A DNA stretch of 64,000 nt from Edaphobacter sp. (GTDB lineage: Bacteria > Acidobacteriota > Terriglobia > Terriglobales > Acidobacteriaceae), in NCBI RefSeq assembly GCF_028283685.1, contig NZ_JAPWKF010000005.1:62001-126000 (forward strand). Reading direction: 5' to 3'. The position numbers were made by a program, and so were the translations under genes. Shown here piece by piece: positions 56,732 through 64,000 of this stretch. The notes under the pieces are model-generated. The model had not been told where the DNA came from. It was given only the letters and a program-made list of their open reading frames with translations, and made no database searches. Within the stretch, counting starts at the first letter, position 1. The number at the start of each line of letters is the position of its first letter.

Positions 56732-59407
56732 CTACTCGTTACGAAGAGCCACCATCGGGTTGATCCGTGAGGCTCTGCGCGCTGGCAGATATCCGGCGAA
56801 CCCGGCGACCAGTATCAGGATCGTCGCCATCGCCGCAAACGTTCCGGGATCTGTTGGCTTCGTTCCGAAGAGGAGCGATGCGATCAGTCCGGCGACGGCA
56901 AACGATGCGACCAGTCCCACCGCAATACCCATCAGCGCCATACGCAGCGTCTGGGAGAGGATGGCGCGCTGCACTCTCTCCGGGGTTGCGCCCAGCGCCA
57001 TACGGATGCCGATCTCCTGCGTCCGTCTCGTGACGGAGTACGAGATCACGCCATAGATGCCGAGCGAAGCGAGAATAAGTCCCAGCCCGGCAAAGATGGA
57101 GACCAGCAGCATGAAGAAGCGGCGCGGCGAGACGGCGTGATCGACGGTGCGCTGCAGTGGCCGAAACTCGACCGCGGACTGCTTCGGATTCATCTCCCGC
57201 AGAGTATGCATCACGCTGGACGCGAGTTGGGCTGGAGGAAGCTTGGTGCGCACGACGAGCGTCGCTCCAGAAGCGCCCCATTCGCTTCGCATGACTGGCA
57301 GATACATCTGCCAGCTTGGCTTACCTTCGACATTCGTCTCGTGAACATCCTGGATTACTCCGATAACGCGAACATCTGTCTTTCCGAGCACGGCCATCTT
57401 GCCGACGGCATCTTCGTTGGGCCACAGCGCGTGCGCGGCGGTCTCGTTCAGGATGATGGTGCTGTCACCTTTATCGTCGTCCTGCCAGCCAAAGTCCCGT
57501 CCGCGCAACCGCATGCCCATCGCCGGCAGATAGCCTGGCGAGACGACGTATACGAAGGCGTCCTGAATCTCTCCCGGACGGTAGGTCTTTCCTTTGACTG
57601 CCGGGCCGCCCCATCCACGATTTCTTTCCAGCGGGAGGTTATCGCTCAGGCCGGCTGCTTCAACGCCGGGAATGGCTTGTGCGCGGCGTACTGTCTCGCG
57701 AAAGAACTCGGTCTGCTTTGCAATATTCATCTGGTCGTCGTAGTCGAGCTTGATGGCTGCCGCCGTGGAGGGCTGATAGCCGAGATCGATGTCGATGACA
57801 TGCAGGAAGCTTCGCAGCAGCAGGCCCGCCCCGATCAGCAGGACGCAGGCCAGCGCAACCTCAGAGATGACGAGCGCGGAACGAAGGCCCTCGTGCTTGC
57901 GCCCATCGCTCATCCCCTGGCCTGTATCTTTCAATGCCTCCTGCAGATTGCCGGTGGCGGTCTTCCATCCGGGCAGCAGCCCGAAGAGCAGCGTGGAGCC
58001 GATGGTGATGGCGAGCGTCCAGCCTAGAGCGGCAGCGTCGATGCGTATGCTGTTCAGCAGAGGCAGCGCGATCGAGCTCTGGTGGGAGAGATAAAAAGTG
58101 ATCAGGTAGGCGAGCAATAGTCCTCCTGCCGCTCCCGCACAGGAGAGCACGAGGCTTTCGGTCAGCAGTTGACGTATGAGGCGGCTACGTCCTGCTCCCA
58201 GAGCACTGCGCAACGCAAACTCCTTGCTGCGGGCGGCAGAGCGGGCCAGCAGAAGGTTTGAGAGATTGACGCACACGATGACCAGGATCAGTCCGACGGC
58301 ACACCAGAGCACAATCAGCGATCGCCGCAGCTTGCCGCTCACGTAATCCTTAAGCAGCGTCGGATGGGCGCTGTACCCTCCCTGGGACAGGGGATCACGC
58401 TTGCTCCAGTAGAACCTCCGAAACAATGTCTTTGCCTCGGCCTGGGTCTGCGCGACGGTTACTCCTGGCTTCATGCGCCCGATCATGGCAAGTGTGTTTC
58501 CCTGCGTGCGGATATCATCCAGAATTGTGGGCGCAAACGCGTCGACCTTTGCCCCCGGTGAAAAGATGGAGCCGAAGTCAAAACTCTCCGGAAGAACCCC
58601 CACTACGGTGGTTGGTTTGCCATCCAGAGTGATGGCCTTGCCGACGATCGATCGATCGCCGCCGAATTGCCGTTTCCAGTAGGGGTAGGTCAGCAGGATG
58701 ACATTCGGTGCTCCCTTGACTGCCTCGCTCTCCGTAAAGCTGCGGCCCAGTATGGGGTCCACGCCGAGTACGTGAAAGAAGTTGCTGGTGACGCCGATCC
58801 CTGTCAGCGGAGAGGGTTCCCCATGTCCTGAAAGCCTTAGATTGTCCGGCGCGGAAAAGGCATAGTAAGCGGTCACGTCGGTGTAAGAGGTGTTCATCAG
58901 CCGCAGATCGTCATAGGCATCGGCAGAGTAGGTCATGGATGAAAGTCCATTGGCATCGGGCGGGGCAATCCACACCAGGCGGCCGGGATCGTACAGCGGC
59001 AGCGGCCGCAACATCAGCGTGTTCACAACGCTGAAGACAGCAATATTGGCTCCAATGCCGAGTGCGAGGATGAGCACGGCGACGACAGCGAAACTACGAT
59101 CGCGTCGAAGCGTCCGCATCGTGTATCGCAGATCGCTGATGAGAATCTCAAGCCAGGGGAGGCCGCGTGCCTCGCGTTGCTTCTGCCGGGTCTGTTCCAC
59201 ACCGCCGAGTTGAATCATAGTCTGCCTCCGAGCCTCTTCCGGGTTGAATCCCTGTCTCTGCTTCTCTTCGATCGCCATCTCAATGTGCGACTCCAGCTCC
59301 GCGTTCAGCTCCGCATCGAGCGTTTCGCGATGAAACAGCGAGCGAAGCCGCGCCAGGGTATGCTGCAGGCGGTCGCTCCACGGCACCTTCGGTTCTGAGC
59401 GCATCAT
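56732..59407 (-). CDS. ADOP-type MacB-like orphan permease
   Basis: An 891-residue inner-membrane protein. An N-terminal helical prefix domain has FHRETLDAELNAELESHIEM and MIQLGGVEQTRQ. Two FtsX-like permease halves follow, each with a periplasmic MacB domain: DLRYTMRTLRRDRSFAVVAV, GIGANIAVFSVVNTLMLRPLP, then a repeated SPRRFFMLLVSIFAGLGLILASLGIYGVISY block. There is no ATPase, and the architecture matches acidobacterial duplicated orphan permeases (ADOP), found in many copies in these genomes. The start overlaps the padR stop by 4 bp (ATGA). Confidence 0.88.
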   Translation of the reverse strand: MMRSEPKVPWSDRLQHTLARLRSLFHRETLDAELNAELESHIEMAIEEKQRQGFNPEEARRQTMIQLGGVEQTRQKQREARGLPWLEILISDLRYTMRTLRRDRSFAVVAVLILALGIGANIAVFSVVNTLMLRPLPLYDPGRLVWIAPPDANGLSSMTYSADAYDDLRLMNTSYTDVTAYYAFSAPDNLRLSGHGEPSPLTGIGVTSNFFHVLGVDPILGRSFTESEAVKGAPNVILLTYPYWKRQFGGDRSIVGKAITLDGKPTTVVGVLPESFDFGSIFSPGAKVDAFAPTILDDIRTQGNTLAMIGRMKPGVTVAQTQAEAKTLFRRFYWSKRDPLSQGGYSAHPTLLKDYVSGKLRRSLIVLWCAVGLILVIVCVNLSNLLLARSAARSKEFALRSALGAGRSRLIRQLLTESLVLSCAGAAGGLLLAYLITFYLSHQSSIALPLLNSIRIDAAALGWTLAITIGSTLLFGLLPGWKTATGNLQEALKDTGQGMSDGRKHEGLRSALVISEVALACVLLIGAGLLLRSFLHVIDIDLGYQPSTAAAIKLDYDDQMNIAKQTEFFRETVRRAQAIPGVEAAGLSDNLPLERNRGWGGPAVKGKTYRPGEIQDAFVYVVSPGYLPAMGMRLRGRDFGWQDDDKGDSTIILNETAAHALWPNEDAVGKMAVLGKTDVRVIGVIQDVHETNVEGKPSWQMYLPVMRSEWGASGATLVVRTKLPPAQLASSVMHTLREMNPKQSAVEFRPLQRTVDHAVSPRRFFMLLVSIFAGLGLILASLGIYGVISYSVTRRTQEIGIRMALGATPERVQRAILSQTLRMALMGIAVGLVASFAVAGLIASLLFGTKPTDPGTFAAMATILILVAGFAGYLPARRASRINPMVALRNE

Positions 59408-59778
59408 GATGACTCCTTCTCGCCCATCGCCAGCACGCGGCTCATGACGCCGGAGAGCCGTGTCCAGTAGGCGGTGTCCTGCTCCAGCTGTTTTTGTCCA
59501 CGCCTGGTGATGGTGTAGAACTTTGCCCGGCGGTTGTTCTCCGACGCTCCCCAGGCGGCTGAGATCCAACTGCGCTGCTGCAGTCGCACAAGCGCCGCGT
59601 AGATCGTCCCCTGGTTCAGGAGCACCTCGTTCCCGCTGACCTGCTCGATGCGTCGAGCGATGCCGTAGCCGTGCATCTCGCCCATCGCGGCAAGTGTCTG
59701 AAGGACCATAAGATCCAGTGTTCCCTGCAAAAGGTCGAGCTTGTTGTCTCCCAATCGTCTCTCCTGTGGCGTCCCCAC
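59404..59778 (-). CDS. PadR-family transcriptional regulator
   Basis: A 124-residue winged-helix regulator. LDLLQGTLDLMVLQTLAAMGEMHGYGIARRI, in two parts, is the PadR helix-turn-helix; NQGTIYAALVRLQQRSWI and KFYTITRRGQKQLE complete the wing. PadR-ADOP pairs are typical of Acidobacteria. The GTG start lies inside a 50-bp inverted repeat that probably controls its own expression. Confidence 0.88.
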   Translation of the reverse strand: MGTPQERRLGDNKLDLLQGTLDLMVLQTLAAMGEMHGYGIARRIEQVSGNEVLLNQGTIYAALVRLQQRSWISAAWGASENNRRAKFYTITRRGQKQLEQDTAYWTRLSGVMSRVLAMGEKESS

Positions 59779-59808
59779 ATTTATACCTGTGGATACGCCA
59801 CAGGAGAG
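59759..59808. repeat. large inverted repeat across the padR start
   Basis: CTCTCCTGTGGCGT (59759-59772) and its perfect complement (59795-59808), with inner CCAC/GTGG pairs, flank about 10 bp. The left arm covers the first codons of padR. It may be the PadR operator, an RNA hairpin hiding the start codon, or both. Confidence 0.7.
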
Positions 59809-59972
59809 AAAAAGTTCACCGGTCCCGTGAATTTTGTTCTGAAAGTCGTCTGTATCTGACGGATATCCCCCAAAAGAGCGGTAGGAAAGCAGTACGGAGG
59901 AGTGTTTGCGGGAAGGCTACAGCGGAAGATCCTAGAAACTACCGTTCATCTTTATCGACAGAGGAGAACAGC

Positions 59973-60665
59973 GTGCGGAATCCTGACAGTGGGGCTGAGA
60001 GTCGCAGGCAGATCAGTGAGGCTAGCGTAAAGGAGGTCGTTGCCGCTGCGCGCAATCAAGACGCGGATGCGTTTGCGGAGCTGGTGCGGCGCTATCAGCA
60101 TCGCGTCTACAAGACCGCCGTTCGTATTGTGAAGGACAGCAGCGAGGCCGAGGATATCGTCCAGGAGTCCTTCTTTGCGGCCTATCAGAAGATCCAAAGT
60201 TTCCGCGAAGAGGCAGCCTTTTCCACCTGGCTGACCCGAATCGTGATCAACACGGCGTTGATGCATCTGCGCAAGCGGCGCATCCGGCAAAGTTACTCGC
60301 TGGAGGAGATGACGGAGCAGGGAGTGATTCCATCGCAGTTGCTTCTCTCCCGCTCGCCTGCTCCCGATGACCTGTGTATGGAGAACGAGAGGCTGTACCG
60401 CATGCGGATACTGCTGCAGGAGATCTCGCCGAACCTGCGCGAGATCACGCTGGACCGTCTGTCGGCCGATCTTTCCATCCGGGAGATTGCGCAGAAGCGT
60501 GGCCTGTCGGAGGCGGCGATCAAGTCACGGCTGCTGCGCGCACGTCAGACGCTCACCCATCGTATGGGCATCCTGGATCGCCGCTCGATGCAATGGACGA
60601 GCTGGCAGGATACAGAGCGGCTGGCCCGAATGCCGCAGTCTGCTGATCCGCGATCGTTCCAGTGA
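59973..60665 (+). CDS. ECF-type RNA polymerase sigma factor
   Basis: A 230-residue group 4 sigma factor. Region 2 carries FAELVRRYQHRVYKTAVRIVKDSSEAEDIVQESFFAAYQKI (in parts, about residues 32-72) and AAFSTWLTRIVIN. Region 4 is EITLDRLSADLSIREIAQKRGLSEAAIKSRLLRARQTL (in parts, about 155-192). Start at GTG 59973, with GAGGAG 5 nt upstream. No anti-sigma gene follows; the PadR/ADOP pair is divergent. Confidence 0.9.
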   Translation: MRNPDSGAESRRQISEASVKEVVAAARNQDADAFAELVRRYQHRVYKTAVRIVKDSSEAEDIVQESFFAAYQKIQSFREEAAFSTWLTRIVINTALMHLRKRRIRQSYSLEEMTEQGVIPSQLLLSRSPAPDDLCMENERLYRMRILLQEISPNLREITLDRLSADLSIREIAQKRGLSEAAIKSRLLRARQTLTHRMGILDRRSMQWTSWQDTERLARMPQSADPRSFQ

Positions 60666-60709
60666 TGACTGGCTGCCGTGCAACATGCAGGAGATGTGTA
60701 GGCCACATG

Positions 60710-60738
60710 AAAAACCGCCCTTTGCCCGGGCGGTTTTT
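60710..60738. terminator. bidirectional terminator
   Basis: AAAAACCGCCC and GGGCGGTTTTT flank a 7-nt loop. It terminates the sigma-factor gene on the plus strand and tRNA-Cys on the minus strand. Confidence 0.9.
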
Positions 60739-60748
60739 GCGAATATTG

Positions 60749-60824
60749 TGGAGCACCGAATGGGATTTGAACCCATGAGTACTGGTTTTGCAGACCAGCG
60801 CGTTAACCACTTCGCCATCGGTGC
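60749..60824 (-). tRNA. tRNA-Cys (GCA anticodon)
   Basis: On the minus strand the acceptor GCACCGA pairs with TCGGTGC. The anticodon stem CTGGT/ACCAG encloses loop CTGCAAA with anticodon GCA, and the T-arm ATGGG/CCCAT encloses TTCAAAT. CCA is encoded. The 76-nt length is normal. Confidence 0.96.
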
Positions 60825-60870
60825 TTGATGGTCCCTGCTCCAGGGGAGACAGGGACATGTTCTATCTATC

Positions 60871-61527
60871 TTACTTCGGCTGAGTCGTTGTGCGAAGGTA
60901 TGGCTTCACCGTCTTGTAGCCGGGGAAGATCTTATCGGCTTCCTCGTTGGACACGGCACCGGTAATGATCACATCCTCGCCGGGCTTCCAGTTGGCCGGG
61001 GTTGCTACCTTGTGCTTCGCCGTCAGCTGCATCGAATCGAGCACGCGGATGATCTCATCGAAGTTGCGGCCGGTGGTCATCGGATAGGCGAGCGTCAGCT
61101 TGATGCGCTTGTCCGGACCGACGACGAAGACCATGCGAACGGTGGCGTTATCGGCGGGCGTACGGCCCTCGCAGCTGTCGCCGGCATCGCCGGGCAGCAT
61201 GTCATACAGCTTGGCGACCGTCAGGTCGGTGTCGCCGATGACGGGGAAGTTCACGGGAGAGCCGGTGACCTCTTCGATGTCCTTGGCCCACTTGCCGTGG
61301 TTCTCCACGGGGTCGACGCTGAGGCCGATGACCTTGGCGCCGCGTGCTGCAAACTGATCTTCGAGCGAACCGACTGCGCCCAGCTCCGTGGTGCAGACCG
61401 GTGTGAAATCTTTCGGGTGCGAGAAGAGGACAGCCCAGCTGTCGCCGATCCACTCGTGGAAGTTGATTGTTCCGTGTGTCGTCTCTGCGGTGAAGTCAGG
61501 AGCTACGTCATTGATACGAAGTGACAT
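60871..61527 (-). CDS. 1-Cys peroxiredoxin (Prx6 type)
   Basis: Reduces hydrogen peroxide and organic peroxides. The 218-residue protein has the peroxidatic Cys45 in HPKDFTPVCTTELG and the Prx6-type C-terminal extension with GVVxTP-like VATPANWKPGEDVI and a final KPYLRTT. A second cysteine (near 125, in GDSCEGRTP) is outside the resolving-Cys position of 2-Cys enzymes. A minus-strand terminator lies about 50 bp upstream of the start. Confidence 0.92.
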   Translation of the reverse strand: MSLRINDVAPDFTAETTHGTINFHEWIGDSWAVLFSHPKDFTPVCTTELGAVGSLEDQFAARGAKVIGLSVDPVENHGKWAKDIEEVTGSPVNFPVIGDTDLTVAKLYDMLPGDAGDSCEGRTPADNATVRMVFVVGPDKRIKLTLAYPMTTGRNFDEIIRVLDSMQLTAKHKVATPANWKPGEDVIITGAVSNEEADKIFPGYKTVKPYLRTTTQPK

Positions 61528-61572
61528 TTATTTGCCTTTCAGAGAATCAAGTCTTTCACAGCATATAAAACC

Positions 61573-61610
61573 CAAAGAAAAACCCACCGGCCACTTTGGC
61601 TTGGGTGGGT
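61573..61610 (-). terminator. intrinsic terminator upstream of the peroxiredoxin gene
   Basis: On the minus strand ACCCACC and GGTGGGT pair across a 15-nt loop and are followed by TTTTTCTTT. It stands 46 bp before the peroxiredoxin start, so it either ends a short upstream transcript or attenuates the gene. Confidence 0.6.
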
Positions 61611-61809
61611 CTTTACTCCTCGAAGCGGTTTACCTCGACTCGCTCATACACACACCCACGCCGGCATTATGCGACAGCAGCACATCGAAAAGGTGTTGAA
61701 CGTCATCGTTATCGCTTCCAATCTTTGAAACCGCTGCCAGCTAGGCGCTAGCATCAAGCAGGTTGGCCCGATTGCGGTCTACCAAAACCATAAGTCGCTG
61801 GAGTTGAAG

Positions 61810-62757
61810 ATGTCAACTTTGCCGTCCCGGCTTGGACCTCCCCTTACGGCGCACGCCGCCTACGATTACGCGCATGTCGATGTCTTCGCGGAGCGCCCGC
61901 TGGAAGGCAACCAGCTGGCTGTCTTCGCCGATGCCCGCGGCCTCGCGGACGAGGAGATGCAGGCCATCGCACGCGAGATAAATCTTTCGGAGACGACCTT
62001 CATCCTGCCGCGCGATCCACTCGTCGAGCATGAGCGCGGCGTCCGTGTCCGCATCTTTACAAAGAGGGAAGAGCTTCCTTTCGCGGGCCATCCTACGCTC
62101 GGAACCGCGAGCTGGCTCTACTGGAACCATCCCTGGCTGCAGGCCGCTGAGGAGATCGTTCTCGAGCTCAACGTTGGGCCAATCCCGGTTCGCTTTACGC
62201 CATCGCGTTCAGGGGAGCAGGGTATCTTCGGCAGCATGCGCCAGAACGATCCTGTCTTTGGCGCAACCCAGAGTCACGCGGAACTCGCCAGCGTGCTTGG
62301 TTTGAGTGTTGGTGATCTCGATCAGGATCTTCCCGTGCAGACCGTCTCCACAGGCAATCCTTTCTGCATCGTTCCATTGAAATCGATGGAAGTCGCATCG
62401 CGTCTCTCCGTTCCGCAGACTGCGCAGGTCAGCGAGTACCTCGAAAGGCACGAGGCCCGTTTCTTTTACTTCGTGACGCATGCTTCTGAGGCCTCTGGGG
62501 CCGACTGGCACGCGCGCATGATGTTTTATGGCACGGAAGATCCCGCGACAGGATCAGCCGCAGGGCCGGCCATTGCCTGGATGGTGCGTCATGGTGCTGT
62601 TGAAAGTGAGCGGCAGACGGTCATTGAACAGGGAGTCGAGATGCTACGGCCGAGCCGTTTGCACGTCTCGGCGCGATGGGACGGCGAAAAAGTTTCCGAA
62701 GTATATGTCGGCGGTCGCACCATTCCTGTTGCAATGGGACGCCTTTTCCTGCCGTGA
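61810..62757 (+). CDS. PhzF-family isomerase-like protein
   Basis: A 315-residue protein with the two-domain PhzF fold: YAHVDVFAERPLEGNQLAVF, then EINLSETTFIL with the catalytic Glu, FAGHPTLGTASWLY, and in the second domain RMMFYGTEDPATGSAAGPAIAWM. PhzF relatives catalyse isomerisations or have unknown substrates; this one is isolated, without phenazine genes. Start at ATG 61810 (RBS GGAG 7 nt upstream); a TTG at 61804 is less likely. Confidence 0.88.
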   Translation: MSTLPSRLGPPLTAHAAYDYAHVDVFAERPLEGNQLAVFADARGLADEEMQAIAREINLSETTFILPRDPLVEHERGVRVRIFTKREELPFAGHPTLGTASWLYWNHPWLQAAEEIVLELNVGPIPVRFTPSRSGEQGIFGSMRQNDPVFGATQSHAELASVLGLSVGDLDQDLPVQTVSTGNPFCIVPLKSMEVASRLSVPQTAQVSEYLERHEARFFYFVTHASEASGADWHARMMFYGTEDPATGSAAGPAIAWMVRHGAVESERQTVIEQGVEMLRPSRLHVSARWDGEKVSEVYVGGRTIPVAMGRLFLP

Positions 62758-62859
62758 TGCACGCGATTTCAACAGAGTAGATTTGTAAATCGTCAATGAA
62801 TTCGCACCTCTCAGCGACACCGGTGGATGAGCAAGGTGTAAACCTTCCACTTTTCGCCC

Positions 62860-63033
62860 TTACTTCGCCGGTTGCAAAGCATCCCCGCTCTTCATAATCT
62901 TGGCAAGCGTTAACGATGTTGCCGCGCGAATGTGCGGTGCATCGGTGATGAGTTCTTTCGCCTGTATTACTAACAATCTGAGTTGAGAGATGCCTTGACT
63001 GCTTTGCAGTCGCGACTCCTCGAAACGCATCAT
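62860..63033 (-). CDS. 57-residue small protein, unknown
   Basis: A short frame starting MMRFEESRLQSSQGISQLRL, continuing LLVIQAKELITDAPHIRAAT and ending KSGDALQPAK. It reads as amphipathic helices rather than random translation. GGAAAGG sits 5 nt before the first of two ATGs. No family is recognised. It ends 102 bp from PhzF and is divergent from the response regulator across a hairpin-rich region. Confidence 0.5.
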   Translation of the reverse strand: MMRFEESRLQSSQGISQLRLLVIQAKELITDAPHIRAATSLTLAKIMKSGDALQPAK

Positions 63034-63167
63034 CGTTGCCTTTCCGCGGCAAGCCTCTGACGCCTACGCGCGTTCATGCTCGCTGCATCTTCGGCAGACC
63101 GATCCTTTGCGTTTACCGGGAACTCGCGTGGCAACCTGCGATGGCTTCGGTATCTCTCACCCCCGTC

Positions 63168-63368
63168 GTCCGGCATCGCCGGACGGCGGCACTGTTCCTT
63201 CGGAGCAGACGCAGAGCTTTTGTCTCTGCTTCTGCTCCGGGGACCAGCGTGGCCGTTCTGCGTTGAAGCGACAGGGCTTCAGCAGAACTCGCGGGGGTGT
63301 GCCTTAAATCTGGTCAATGACCGGCAAACCAGCCGGTCCCGACCTGTTACCAGCCGGCGACCACCGGC
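63168..63368 (+). ncRNA. run of five hairpins, candidate structured leader or RNA
   Basis: Within the 350-bp gap 63034-63383, five helices occur in succession: 63168-63184 (7 bp, 3-nt loop), 63201-63239 (16 bp with one mismatch), 63255-63288 (7 + 5 bp nested), 63319-63338 (7 bp) and 63353-63368 (5 bp). The last ends 15 nt before the response-regulator start. The GCCGG/CCGGC arms of the last two could also pair with each other, allowing two states. Confidence 0.45.
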
Positions 63369-63383
63369 AGAAGTGAGATACCT

Positions 63384-63818
63384 TTGCGGCCAAAGAAGAC
63401 GATCCTCTGCGTAGACGATAACGAACAGGTCCTCTCCGTTCGCACCTTCCTGCTTGAGACCCGTGGCTATCGCGTGATTCCTTCTCTCTCCCCGGCCCAT
63501 GCCCTCGAAGTGATCGAGCAGTCCGCGCCCGGCTCGCTCGATCTTCTGCTTAGCGACCTGATCATGCCGCAGATGGATGGCAACGAGCTTGTGCGTCGCG
63601 CCAAGCACCTTCAGCCGGCGCTGCCTGCGATGATCGTATCCGGTACCGTCACCTCGTTCGATCGCGCCTGCGCTGCCGATGCGTTTCTTCCCAAGGGAGC
63701 CTGCTCGCCTGCCGAGATGATCGAGCGTATCCGCGTCCTCGTTGCCCGCAAGCGTGGCCCGCGCAAGGCCTCGGTCTCTTCACAGCCCTCGCTCCTGCTG
63801 CAGGCCATCGCCTCGTAG
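63384..63818 (+). CDS. receiver-only response regulator (CheY-like)
   Basis: A 144-residue single receiver domain. Acidic pair D11/D12 in ILCVDDNEQ, phospho-acceptor D58 in LLLSDLIMPQMDG, the Ser/Thr in IVSGTVTS and Lys104 in AFLPKGACSP are all present. There is no output domain, only a basic and serine-rich tail. The TTG start lacks a clear Shine-Dalgarno and follows the hairpin-rich leader. The partner kinase is not in the window. Confidence 0.85.
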   Translation: MRPKKTILCVDDNEQVLSVRTFLLETRGYRVIPSLSPAHALEVIEQSAPGSLDLLLSDLIMPQMDGNELVRRAKHLQPALPAMIVSGTVTSFDRACAADAFLPKGACSPAEMIERIRVLVARKRGPRKASVSSQPSLLLQAIAS

Positions 63819-63832
63819 GCGAATTGCAGCGC

Positions 63833-64000
63833 CTATGCCTCGACGAGGCCGTAGCGGCGCTGCCACTGCTGCTTCAGCCGTGCCCAGACAGCCTCACGCT
63901 CTTCACGGCTGATGCTGCTGTCTGATCGCTCGGCAAAGCGCGATGCTTCCAACTTTGCCAGCTCCAGCAAGGCCCGGTCACGAAGCAGATTCGCCACGCG
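63833..64000 (-). CDS. recG: RecG helicase, C-terminal end (cut by window edge)
   Basis: 55 codons ending at 63833. RVANLLRDRALLELAKLEA matches the C-terminal motif of the branch-migrating helicase RecG (FQVADLLRDQAMI in E. coli), and a basic tail ends in WARLKQQWQRRYGLVEA. The rest is outside the window, so the assignment rests on this end alone. Confidence 0.75.
   Translation of the reverse strand, partial: RVANLLRDRALLELAKLEASRFAERSDSSISREEREAVWARLKQQWQRRYGLVEA

Noticed and set aside
61612..61803. Minus-strand peptide frame with SDNDDVQHLFDVLLSHNAG
   Set aside because: No start codon after the preceding stop; at most a remnant, not supportable.
62621..63052. 143-codon minus-strand frame overlapping the end of PhzF
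   Set aside because: Runs through the real PhzF gene; the 57-residue frame in the same region has the better RBS and composition.

Overview
The window looks like a chromosomal segment of an acidobacterium of the Terriglobus/Granulicella/Edaphobacter kind. This is inferred from protein character: an ADOP-type orphan MacB-like permease paired with a PadR regulator, a very large Oar-like TonB-dependent receptor with a carboxypeptidase-type N-terminal domain, and moderately high GC. No rRNA, CRISPR array, prophage or insertion sequence was seen. One tRNA gene (tRNA-Cys) is present.

Layout. 1-5.1 kb: 5' part of pyrB and pyrR (pyrimidine synthesis and its regulator), a zinc-ribbon membrane protein, a lipoprotein, a MerR-type regulator and the lipid II flippase murJ. 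5.1-12.3 kb: the Fe-S chaperone genes hscA-fdx-iscX and hscB, separated by an SMR transporter and a plus-strand VOC/DinB pair, then miaA, a small membrane protein and a TonB-like protein. 12.5-24.3 kb: mogA, a DedA/VTT protein, two membrane proteins, a scar holding the 3' ends of two lost genes (HxlR and DUF1772 types), ligA, an EF-G-like GTPase, a DUF937-OmpA fusion and an ABC exporter. 24.4-37 kb: a beta-glucan region. A GT84/glycoamylase cyclic-glucan-synthase-like gene, broken by a frameshift, converges on a four-gene operon of TonB receptor, two GH39 enzymes and a GH144-like enzyme. 37-42.7 kb: amidase, D-aminoacylase and S9 peptidase.

42.8-53.1 kb: a complete L-rhamnose island. RhaT imports rhamnose. 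RhaI, RhaB and the RhaDE aldolase-dehydrogenase fusion turn it into dihydroxyacetone phosphate and L-lactate, and LutABC oxidises the lactate to pyruvate. A 22-bp element, identical at 21 of 22 positions, lies in front of lutA/rhaT and, inverted, in front of rhaI. The local regulator is an unusual chimera of an IclR-type winged helix and a periplasmic-type sugar-binding domain.

53.1-64 kb: an M20 hydrolase divergent from agaS-pfkB (possible amino-sugar catabolism), the ADOP/padR pair with a large inverted repeat over the padR start, an ECF sigma factor, tRNA-Cys, a peroxiredoxin, a PhzF protein, a 57-residue small gene, a run of hairpins in front of a receiver-only response regulator, and the 3' end of recG. 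Functions are read from motifs by eye; no database search was possible.
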